Positions 1 to 5,402 of a stretch of 7,180 nt of DNA are shown in pieces; position 1 is the stretch's first letter; every line of letters starts with the position of its first letter. Under the pieces are notes generated by a model, which saw nothing but the letters and a program-made list of their open reading frames with translations, did not search any database and had not been told where the DNA came from. The DNA is from Bacilli bacterium. GTDB lineage: Bacteria; Bacillota_I; Bacilli_A; RF39; UBA660. The position numbers and the translations under genes were made by a program. Location: assembly GCA_900757295.1 (NCBI GenBank), contig CAAENH010000065.1, forward strand, positions 1-7,180, written 5' to 3'.

Positions 1-284
1 CAATGATGCAACAACCTCAAATGAATATGCAGCCTCAAATGATGCCATATCAAGCTGCATCAAATAATAGTAGCTTTTATGCTGGACAAAGTATGCCTAA
101 TTATACAATGAATACTTATCCAAGTACAACATCATATGCTGATAATGACTTAGATAATAAAATTTCTCGTCTAGAAAGACAAATCCAAAAATTAGAATCT
201 AGAGTTTCCAAACTAGAATCTTTATCTGCTGCAACAAATAAAGACGATGATATAAATATTACTTCTAATATGTATATGATTTAA
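1..284 (+). CDS. C-terminal part of a Gln/Met/Asn-rich protein with a coiled-coil tail (5' end outside window)
   Basis: The frame is open to the left edge, so the first in-window ATG (base 3) is probably internal and this is the last ~93 residues of a longer protein. The visible part starts with a low-complexity stretch rich in Met, Gln and Pro (residues 1-16). A Ser/Asn/Tyr/Thr-rich linker follows. Residues ~50-74 form a short amphipathic helix with heptad-like Leu/Ile spacing (LDNKISRLERQIQKLESRV), typical of a coiled coil that could mediate oligomerisation. A polar tail ends in NMYMI. There is no membrane segment or catalytic motif in what is seen. The stop overlaps the stop of the convergent flippase gene in the self-complementary TTAA at 281-284. 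The family is not recognised. Neighbouring cse60-like and flippase genes make an envelope or spore-surface role conceivable, but that is only a guess. Confidence 0.7.
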   Translation, partial: MMQQPQMNMQPQMMPYQAASNNSSFYAGQSMPNYTMNTYPSTTSYADNDLDNKISRLERQIQKLESRVSKLESLSAATNKDDDINITSNMYMI

Positions 285-1942
285 TTTCCAAGCTTTACTC
301 TTCCAAGAGTAAGTTTTTTTATGATCTTATTTATAAATTTCTTTCCAAATACTTCAGTTAAAATTCCCATTTTATAGGATATAATAATAAATACAGTCGC
401 TCCCAATAAAGCACAAATTCCAATATAAATAATACAAGAAATTTTACTAGCTATATTAAATGGAATTATCATTTTCAATAAAGTTACAACTAGAATCATA
501 GCTATTAACGGTACAATGAGTTTCAATACTACTTTAAAAGTTTCTTTATAACTTATATGATTTTGTCTATGTAATGTAAACAACCCTATAAATATTGACA
601 AAGAATAGCCAATCATAGTTGCAACAATAGCTCCGAAATATGCTGGTATTTTAAGATGATTAAGCAATAACATTAGAGGTACATCTAAAACTCCATTTGT
701 CAAGAATCCTAAAATAGTTGCTAAATAAACAGTTTTAAACTTGTTTAGTCCTTGTAAAGTTGAACTAGTGATGACATAGCAATTTGTCAATATTGCATTG
801 AATATACTTAAAGTTAATATAGCTACACCATAAGAATTATATTTATAAAACAATGACCATATAGGTCCAGCAAGTAAAGAAATACCTACAGCCATTGGAA
901 TAGAGATAACTAAAATAATCTGTAATGCATTATTTAACTTTTTATTTACATCTTTCCAATCTTTCTTGACATATGCAGATACTATAGTTGGAATCAAACT
1001 TACAGACATACCGGTTGCTATAGCAGCAATTATCATATTAATTTTAGGTGCATAAGTAATTATAGAACTAGCAATAAACTCTACATCATGTGCACTAAAT
1101 GATAAATAATTTAATGTTCTAATAATCAAAACCATATCCATAAAGCTATAAATACTTGCAGCCGTATCAATAATTATAAAAGGAATCGCATATCCAAATA
1201 TTTTTTTAACAATCTCTTTATTTGTAACTGAATCTTTTTTTTGAATTAAAGTCTCATCCAAGCCAAGCTCAGTTTTATTTTCTTTTATTTTCTTTTTAAT
1301 ATATAAACAAGCAACTATACCTCCAGCCAATGCTCCAGTTACAGCAATTCCAACTCCTAAAGTAGCACTTAGATGGAATACCTTTATAGTTAAATAAGAG
1401 CCAACTATAATAATAAATATACGTATTACTTGTTCTAAAACTTGACTTACTGAAGGAGCTTTTATATAGTGATGACCTTGCAAATAGCCTTTACTAACAG
1501 CTAAATATGGAATAACCAATATTGCTAAAGAAATGCATCTTATAACAAATGCAACATCTTTTATTGTATTACCTCCACTTAAATCTCCTAAAATAAGCTT
1601 TCCAATAACCTCTGCAAAACAGAAAACTATTACAAAAGAAACTATCGAAAATATACTAACTATTTTCTTACCTATTTTATAAGCTCTTACTTTAGCTTCT
1701 TTCTTATCTAATGTATTGTATTCATTAATTAACTTACTAATTGCTATTGGAAGTCCTGCTGATGCTACATCTAAAAATATATTATAAATTGTATAAGCAT
1801 AAGCATATAAAGATGCACCTTTAGTACCTACTATTGCATAAAATGGAATAACATATAACATTCCTAATAATTTAACAAAAATTATAGATGCTGTAGCTAT
1901 AAAACTTCCCTCTAAAAATGAATTTTTTTTCAAATTTATCAC
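281..1942 (-). CDS. YtgP/SpoVB-type polysaccharide or lipid II flippase (MATE-like, MOP superfamily)
   Basis: A 553-residue integral membrane protein with about 14 hydrophobic segments, the usual size and topology of the polysaccharide-transport/MVF branch of the MOP superfamily. The N-terminus has the family layout: a polar start, a first helix around residues 13-35 ending in LLGMLYVIPF, then a GT-G--LY-YAY block (residues ~39-50) and a GLPIAISKLI-EYN block (~63-77). This resembles B. subtilis YtgP (a MurJ-type lipid II flippase) more than SpoVB, from memory of those proteins. Such proteins move undecaprenyl-linked precursors across the cytoplasmic membrane for wall or surface polysaccharide synthesis. 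The start is GTG, sharing one base with the TAG stop of the upstream cse60-like gene. GGAG lies only 2 bases before this GTG; the TTG at codon 4 has it 10 bases away and is an alternative start. Whether the substrate is lipid II or another glycan cannot be decided here. Confidence 0.9.
   Translation of the reverse strand: MINLKKNSFLEGSFIATASIIFVKLLGMLYVIPFYAIVGTKGASLYAYAYTIYNIFLDVASAGLPIAISKLINEYNTLDKKEAKVRAYKIGKKIVSIFSIVSFVIVFCFAEVIGKLILGDLSGGNTIKDVAFVIRCISLAILVIPYLAVSKGYLQGHHYIKAPSVSQVLEQVIRIFIIIVGSYLTIKVFHLSATLGVGIAVTGALAGGIVACLYIKKKIKENKTELGLDETLIQKKDSVTNKEIVKKIFGYAIPFIIIDTAASIYSFMDMVLIIRTLNYLSFSAHDVEFIASSIITYAPKINMIIAAIATGMSVSLIPTIVSAYVKKDWKDVNKKLNNALQIILVISIPMAVGISLLAGPIWSLFYKYNSYGVAILTLSIFNAILTNCYVITSSTLQGLNKFKTVYLATILGFLTNGVLDVPLMLLLNHLKIPAYFGAIVATMIGYSLSIFIGLFTLHRQNHISYKETFKVVLKLIVPLIAMILVVTLLKMIIPFNIASKISCIIYIGICALLGATVFIIISYKMGILTEVFGKKFINKIIKKLTLGRVKLGN
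293..320 (+). terminator. Rho-independent terminator of the left-edge gene, inside the flippase 3' end
   Basis: A perfect 8-bp inverted repeat (TTACTCTT at 295-302, AAGAGTAA at 305-312) is followed, after a G that can wobble-pair with the preceding T, by seven T residues (314-320). It lies 10 bases after the stop of the rightward gene. The T-tract is on the plus strand only, so it works for the rightward transcript. The same bases encode the flippase C-terminal residues KKLTLGRVK on the other strand. Confidence 0.75.
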
Positions 1943-2118
1943 TACTCCGTATTATATATAATCATTGCTGAAAAACAATAAACCTGTTCTTCGCCAAATA
2001 TCGAAACCGATACTTGATACTTGATATCAATTATATCACTATTTAACGTACTAAGAAACATATTTACAGAATTTTCTAAGTCTTTTTCATGATTCTCATC
2101 AAATATTTTTACTTTCAT
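1942..2118 (-). CDS. cse60: Cse60-like small protein (DUF2758-type sporulation protein)
   Basis: A 58-residue protein that is easily missed because of its length. It begins MKVKIFDENHEKDLENSVN, continues with a NxFL-type helix, and ends with a beta-rich half containing IIDIKYQVSVS and VYCFSAMIIY. This pattern of VK(I/V)FDE-HEKDLE, then DIK(Y/F)-VS, then a terminal YCFSAMIIY strand is what I recall for Cse60, a short cytoplasmic protein made under sigma-E control in B. subtilis sporulation; its molecular role is unknown. The ATG is preceded by GAGG at 2124-2127 with 5-base spacing and by a sigma-A-like promoter. The TAG stop at 1942-1944 shares its G with the GTG of the flippase, so the two are cotranscribed and probably translationally coupled. 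The family call rests on memory of the pattern, not on a search. Presence of this gene does not by itself prove that the host sporulates. Confidence 0.75.
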   Translation of the reverse strand: MKVKIFDENHEKDLENSVNMFLSTLNSDIIDIKYQVSVSIFGEEQVYCFSAMIIYNTE

Positions 2119-2145
2119 ATCAACCTCGATTCTTATAATAAAGTT

Positions 2146-2173
2146 ATCATATTATAAAAAAAGAAGTTGTCGA
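2146..2173 (-). promoter_or_regulatory. Promoter of the cse60-flippase operon
   Basis: On the minus strand TCGACA (2168-2173) and TATGAT (2146-2151) are separated by 16 bases, each one or two mismatches from the sigma-A consensus. Transcription would start near 2139, about 20 bases before the cse60-like ATG. The -35 box lies inside the terminator hairpin of the upstream DUF4186 gene. I do not see a clear sigma-E-type promoter. Confidence 0.5.
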
Positions 2174-2189
2174 TTTATAACAATTTCTT
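2154..2189 (-). terminator. Rho-independent terminator of the DUF4186 operon
   Basis: On the minus strand AAGAAATTGT (2180-2189) pairs with ACAACTTCTT (2161-2170), a 10-bp stem with one A-C mismatch and a 9-base loop. It runs directly into a T-tract (seven T, 2156-2162). The left arm covers the last Lys-Leu codons of the DUF4186 gene, and its TAA stop lies in the loop. The structure overlaps the promoter of the next operon. Confidence 0.7.
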
Positions 2190-2540
2190 ATTATATTCTT
2201 TCTCTATCCACTTCATTATTATATCGATTATATACTCTTGTTCTTTTTGATTGAGCTCTTTATTTATTTCAATTCTATGCCACTTATATAAACATGTTCT
2301 ACAACAAGTAGCAGTAGCATGTTGAGCAACAAAAACCGGATGTCCTTTCATAGGAGTTTGTTTACCATCATTAGGAATATTCAATGGAGCAAGACGTTTA
2401 GAAATAAAGTCCCTAGCATGTAATCTTATTACATCTAAACCTTTTTCATTAATATAATTGATCTCTTTTTCTTTTAAAGTAAAACGACTTCTAAATTTAG
2501 AATTTGATAATTTTTTTAAAATGACATCACTATTATTCAT
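2175..2540 (-). CDS. DUF4186 domain-containing protein
   Basis: The 121 residues match the DUF4186 pattern along the whole length: a LSNSKFRSRFTLKEKE start, an R-HA-DF---RLAP block (residues 39-52), the very conserved NDGKQTPMKGHPVFVAQHAT segment (57-76), and CCRTCLYKWH (79-88), followed by a C-terminal helix EQEYIIDIIMKWI. Cys79, Cys80, Cys83, His88 and His74 are arranged as a plausible metal site; this is inferred from the pattern. No enzymatic role is established for the family to my knowledge. The ATG overlaps the end of the upstream 118-residue gene by 8 bases, with AAAGGA 5 bases ahead of it, so the two form an operon with likely coupled translation. The length is normal for the family and nothing looks broken. 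The family call is firm; the function is unknown. Confidence 0.9.
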   Translation of the reverse strand: MNNSDVILKKLSNSKFRSRFTLKEKEINYINEKGLDVIRLHARDFISKRLAPLNIPNDGKQTPMKGHPVFVAQHATATCCRTCLYKWHRIEINKELNQKEQEYIIDIIMKWIEKEYNKKLL

Positions 2541-2889
2541 TACTATCCTTTAAAGATTCATAATAATCTAAAACAGCACTAAAATTTTTATTGTTTAAAT
2601 CATTACTATCATACCTTTTATCAGTTATTAATAAATAAGATATATTATATTTATTTGCTAATCTTTTTACTTCATTATAAAAATCATTAATTTGGATATT
2701 TCTTTTATCATTATAGTTATTATTAATTTCAGACATTATAAAATCTGCTTCATCTAACATATTTAAAATTTCTTCTTTTGTCGTTAAACCCTGGTTTTTA
2801 ATTGCATCTAAAATAGTTAATAAAGTGAATTCTTCTACATTATTGTATCGATTATTTATTATTTCTATAATTTCTTTTTTACTTATCAT
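2533..2889 (-). CDS. Uncharacterised 118-residue protein, operon partner of the DUF4186 gene
   Basis: Not recognised. The protein is soluble, acidic to neutral and rich in Asn, Ile, Lys and Asp. The first ~60 residues look helical, with an alternation that resembles a small helix-turn-helix-like bundle (NVEEFTLLTILDAIKNQGLT, then TKEEILNMLDEADFIM), though no convincing DNA-binding motif is visible. The second half contains a predicted strand (ISYLLITDKRY, residues ~83-93) and a closing helix (FSAVLDYYESL). The start is well supported: AAAGGAG at 2896-2902 with 6-base spacing, and an extended -10 promoter just upstream. Its last 8 bases overlap the start of the DUF4186 gene. Divergent transcription from the gene at 2979 with a shared -35 region allows common regulation. 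A DNA-binding regulator of this locus is one possibility but is not shown. Confidence 0.8.
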   Translation of the reverse strand: MISKKEIIEIINNRYNNVEEFTLLTILDAIKNQGLTTKEEILNMLDEADFIMSEINNNYNDKRNIQINDFYNEVKRLANKYNISYLLITDKRYDSNDLNNKNFSAVLDYYESLKDSNE

Positions 2890-2907
2890 AAAAAACTCCT
2901 TTAAAAT

Positions 2908-2936
2908 ATTATAACACTTAACATTTTAATTGACTT
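2908..2936 (-). promoter_or_regulatory. Extended -10 promoter of the 118-residue/DUF4186 operon
   Basis: On the minus strand TATAAT lies at 2908-2913 with the extended -10 TG at 2915-2916 (TGT just ahead of the box). The -35 position, 17 bases further upstream (2931-2936), reads AAGTCA, a poor match that the extended -10 can compensate for. The predicted transcript starts near 2901, so the leader would be only about 12 bases and nearly all ribosome binding site. Confidence 0.6.
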
Positions 2937-2946
2937 TAAAAGTTAA
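2918..2946. promoter_or_regulatory. Imperfect inverted repeat centred on the shared -35 region (candidate operator)
   Basis: TTAACATTTTAA (2918-2929) and TTAAAAGTTAA (2936-2946) are inverted copies differing by one extra A. They flank exactly the 6-base TTGACT (2930-2935), which is the -35 box of the rightward promoter and overlaps the -35 position of the leftward one. A dimeric regulator binding here would affect both promoters. AT-rich intergenic DNA produces such repeats by chance, so the operator role is inferred. Confidence 0.35.
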
Positions 2947-2957
2947 ATATTTATAAT
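2930..2957 (+). promoter_or_regulatory. Promoter of the rightward 110-residue gene
   Basis: TTGACT (2930-2935) and a perfect TATAAT (2952-2957) are separated by 16 bases. Transcription would begin near 2964, leaving a short leader with the ribosome binding site AAGGTGAT at 2967-2974. It is back-to-back with the leftward promoter of the 118-residue gene. Confidence 0.65.
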
Positions 2958-2978
2958 AAGTTATACAAGGTGATAGAT

Positions 2979-3311
2979 ATGTTTGAATTTTATATAGGAG
3001 ATTTATTATATTTTACAAAAATAAATGAACGTAATTTAGAAGACTTTTCTGAAGAAGAACTAGTTAACAGAGACAATTACGAATTAGTAATGGAAAATGT
3101 GATTTTTTTAAAGGTAAATAATTATAATTATATACCAATAGATTTATTAACTGAGCAAGATTTTTTTAATATCATTGAAAATGTCGAGTATTTATTTGAT
3201 AGTAGATCATGTACTCCATACCTAGAAAAAGAAAAAAATGGATATGTTATTGATCCAACTACTCTAAAAAAATATCAATCAAATATCAAAGAGAAAATTT
3301 ATAAAATTTGA
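2979..3311 (+). CDS. Uncharacterised 110-residue protein
   Basis: Not recognised. The ATG at 2979 is chosen over the in-frame GTG at 2970 because AAGGTGAT (2967-2974) is a good ribosome binding site for it, and the GTG lies inside that site. The product begins MFEFYIGDLLYF and is rich in Asn, Glu, Tyr and Ile. It looks like a small alpha/beta cytoplasmic domain: strands in the first 12 residues and around VIFLKVNNYNYIPIDLL (residues ~41-57), a helix DFFNIIENVEYLF, and a Lys-rich C-terminus. There is one Cys and no catalytic signature. It is transcribed from its own promoter, divergently from the 118-residue/DUF4186 operon, and is the only rightward gene in the central part. It converges on the orphan frame at 3327, and I see no convincing terminator between them. 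It ends with TGA, which supports the standard code. Confidence 0.75.
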   Translation: MFEFYIGDLLYFTKINERNLEDFSEEELVNRDNYELVMENVIFLKVNNYNYIPIDLLTEQDFFNIIENVEYLFDSRSCTPYLEKEKNGYVIDPTTLKKYQSNIKEKIYKI

Positions 3312-3326
3312 CAATTCTTTTTAGGA

Positions 3327-3578
3327 TTAATTTTCTTCTAAAATACGTCTGTTTACATAATTAATGATGTAATCAAAATATTCTTTAAACTTATCTTTAT
3401 TTTGAGTATTTTTATATATATTTTCAAGCAATCTATGTTCTTTTATATATTTAAAAGAATAAACATAATTTAAATCATAAAGAAACATTAAAGTAGCTAA
3501 AATGTTATCAGTATCACATTTTATATCTTTGTAATTAGCACATTTATGATTATAAAAATTATTTATTATTATGATAAG
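3327..3578 (-). pseudogene. Orphan 83-codon open frame without a good start; probable gene remnant
   Basis: Immediately downstream of the 280-residue gene, and shifted to another frame, there is an open stretch of 83 codons ending in TAA at 3327-3329. It has protein-like content: a helical C-terminal half with YSFKYIKEHRLLENIYKNT and KEYFDYIINYVNRRILEEN, alternating hydrophobic and charged positions, and the same Asn/Lys/Tyr bias as its neighbours. The only in-frame ATG is codon 31 (3486-3488) and has no Shine-Dalgarno site. Upstream lies the AT-only tract at the end of the 280-residue gene, a place where indels are likely. It may be a frameshifted C-terminal extension of that gene, the remnant of a lost gene, or a 53-residue ORF from the ATG. 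The paralogue at 5927-6961 has no equivalent extension, which favours a separate remnant. Confidence 0.4.
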
Positions 3579-4401
3579 TTAAAACTTTATTATTTAAATT
3601 ATTTTTTAAATCATTAATTGTTAATATTTTAGTTGATTTAAGATAATCAACGTAACACTTTAAATTCTCATTACCACCATCTTTTAAATATAAGTTTATA
3701 AATTCATTTAAATGTGGATCATCTAAATATAATCCATATTTTAAAGGTATTTCACTATTCAAATTAAACTCTTTTGCAAATATATAAGCTCTTTTAGCAC
3801 TATAAAAATTTTTATTACGCTTCATAATCATATAAATAATACTTTCCAATATATTTTCTTTTATTATTTTGTGAACATTAACATACTCAATTTCTTCATA
3901 TAATTCATTTTCACATGGAATAACAATATTTCTTAATTTCATCAAATTTAAAAATTCACTCAAATGCATTCCTATTACTTTTATATCACTACAATTATTT
4001 TTAGTATATATATCAAGACCAATAGTATTTATAATAAAGCCATCTTTATCTAGACATAAATATGAATTAAATGAAGAATCTAAATATGCAATATTATCAT
4101 AACTAGGCTCAATAAGATAACTTTTCTCTTCAAAACTCAAAACATTTAAAAGATCATCGCTAGTATATAAATACTTATTTTTATCTAAAGTTAATAAATC
4201 TAATATAACATTATTTATTTGATTATCAGGATACTTAAATTCATACCAAACAGCTATTTTATCTATAAAATTACTCATTTTCATTATTTTTCTTTGTAAA
4301 TCTTTACCATTATAATATTTTGTGATTATATTTTTATAATTATTTAGAAATGTTTTAATATAAATATCTAGTACATCTTTTTTTAATATACTATTAAACA
4401 T
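3559..4401 (-). CDS. Uncharacterised 280-residue protein, paralogue of the 344-residue protein
   Basis: The family is not recognised, but it is clearly paralogous to the protein at 5927-6961. Shared blocks are: FIDKIAVWYEFKYPDNQIN (residues 45-63, versus FIEKVAVWYELRYPDYEIN); a region ending in DG-(I/V) and YTK (~88-133); GMHL with a (I/L)P--N-L motif downstream (144-167); and a long C-terminal block, KRAYIFAKEF (203-212), IP-KYG---DP-L-EFIN-Y---GG---L-C (218-249), YLKSTK. It lacks roughly 40-50 residues that the longer paralogue has between the first two blocks, and also its basic N-terminal extension. There are no signal peptide, membrane segments or known catalytic motifs, so it is probably cytoplasmic. 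AGGAGGG at 4406-4412 is a strong ribosome site, but no good promoter precedes it. Read-through from the receiver operon past the modest terminator at 4452-4475 is therefore likely to contribute to expression. Confidence 0.8.
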   Translation of the reverse strand: MFNSILKKDVLDIYIKTFLNNYKNIITKYYNGKDLQRKIMKMSNFIDKIAVWYEFKYPDNQINNVILDLLTLDKNKYLYTSDDLLNVLSFEEKSYLIEPSYDNIAYLDSSFNSYLCLDKDGFIINTIGLDIYTKNNCSDIKVIGMHLSEFLNLMKLRNIVIPCENELYEEIEYVNVHKIIKENILESIIYMIMKRNKNFYSAKRAYIFAKEFNLNSEIPLKYGLYLDDPHLNEFINLYLKDGGNENLKCYVDYLKSTKILTINDLKNNLNNKVLTYHNNK

Positions 4402-4451
4402 ATAGCCCTCCTAATAATAAATATTACAAATAGATAGTCTAAAATATTCAT

Positions 4452-4475
4452 AAAAAAAAGAGATCAAACACCTCT
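4452..4475 (-). terminator. Modest Rho-independent terminator after the coiled-coil protein gene
   Basis: On the minus strand AGAGGT (4470-4475) pairs with ATCTCT (4459-4464) through a 6-bp stem including one G-U pair, with a 5-base loop, and is followed by an eight-T run (4452-4459). The stem covers the last Arg-Gly codons and stop of the 312-residue gene. The short stem suggests incomplete termination, allowing some transcription into the 280-residue gene. Confidence 0.55.
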
Positions 4476-5402
4476 ATTCAAACTAGCTTCTTCTTTATTA
4501 TCCTTCACATTTATATTATTATTTTTAATATCTTCTATAACTTTTTGAACATCATTATCAAGACTTTTTAAATCATTAGACAAATTATCTAAAGATTTTT
4601 GACTTGTTTTATCATTTAAATTTTCTAGTAATTTTTTTAATTCTTTATATTTTAAGATTAAATCATTAGAAAGACTATTTAATAACACTATATTATAAAT
4701 TTTTTCATATTCTTCTTGTAAATCAAAATATTTCTTTTTTAAGACTCCTAAAGTAGTAGAAAAAGAAATTTCATTTGGCAGTATACTTGGCTCAAAGGTT
4801 AAATCATTAAGATAGACAATATCTCCTGCAAAAACTTGATTATTTCTATTTTTATTTAAAGGCATTTTAAAATGAGAATTTTCTGTTAGATAAGTAACAT
4901 TTATACTATCATAAGTTGGTACTATTTTTACATTTTCTAAGAAATAAAACATTTCACAGTTGTTAAAACTAACTGTGTAATTCTCCTTTTGAAAATCATA
5001 ATCTTCATTAAAATAAATTTTAACAAATCCTAATTTTTTTAATTTTTCTAGATTACTTTTGATTATTTCTACTTTACCATTATTATTTATAATATAATTT
5101 ATAAAATACTCATCACAAACAGATTCAAACTTATTTCCATTATTATCATAACTACATATAGTTAAATCAGCTAGACAACCATATGTATTACACACATCTA
5201 AAACATGTTTATACTTTTCTATAAATTTCGCAAATGTTATATTTTTGATAATATGCTTTTTACTTTTAATATAATTATATAATTTATAAATTATATTTTT
5301 CCCCTTTATTAAACTTTGAAATTCAGAAGAAAAGATTTTATAATCATTTTGTAATTCACACAATGCAAGTAAAGTATTAATTTCTATCTTTTTTTCTTTC
5401 AT
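4464..5402 (-). CDS. Uncharacterised 312-residue protein with C-terminal coiled coil, operon partner of the receiver-like protein
   Basis: Not recognised. Residues 1-80 are predominantly helical and Lys/Leu-rich. Residues ~80-215 look beta-rich, with alternating hydrophobic strands (KVEIIKSNLEKL, FVKIYFNEDYDF, NYTVSFNNCEMFYFLENVKI) and two FxxGDIVYLNDLTFEPSILP-like turns. From ~218 to 295 a long amphipathic helix with Leu/Ile spacing (LKKKYFDLQEEYEKIYNIV, then KYKELKKLLENL and DLKSLDNDVQKVIEDI) is a likely coiled coil, followed by a polar tail. There is no signal peptide or membrane helix. The start ATG lies 26 bases inside the end of the receiver gene, so the two are cotranscribed and probably translated in a coupled way. 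An output or scaffold partner of the receiver is the simplest reading, inferred only from context. It ends with TGA inside a terminator stem. Confidence 0.8.
   Translation of the reverse strand: MKEKKIEINTLLALCELQNDYKIFSSEFQSLIKGKNIIYKLYNYIKSKKHIIKNITFAKFIEKYKHVLDVCNTYGCLADLTICSYDNNGNKFESVCDEYFINYIINNNGKVEIIKSNLEKLKKLGFVKIYFNEDYDFQKENYTVSFNNCEMFYFLENVKIVPTYDSINVTYLTENSHFKMPLNKNRNNQVFAGDIVYLNDLTFEPSILPNEISFSTTLGVLKKKYFDLQEEYEKIYNIVLLNSLSNDLILKYKELKKLLENLNDKTSQKSLDNLSNDLKSLDNDVQKVIEDIKNNNINVKDNKEEASLNRGV

Noticed and set aside
2008..2036. Short tandem GATACTT repeat and the palindrome TTGATATCAA
   Set aside because: They lie inside the cse60-like coding region (DIKYQVS) and are explained by its codons.
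2970..2978. Upstream GTG start giving a 113-residue version of the rightward gene
   Set aside because: The GTG is inside the AAGGTGAT ribosome site that is well placed for the ATG at 2979.
4402..4466. TGA as a Trp codon joining the 312-residue gene to downstream sequence (Mollicutes code)
   Set aside because: TGG is used throughout, no TGA occurs inside any gene, and the TGA lies in a terminator hairpin with a strong ribosome site for the next gene following it.
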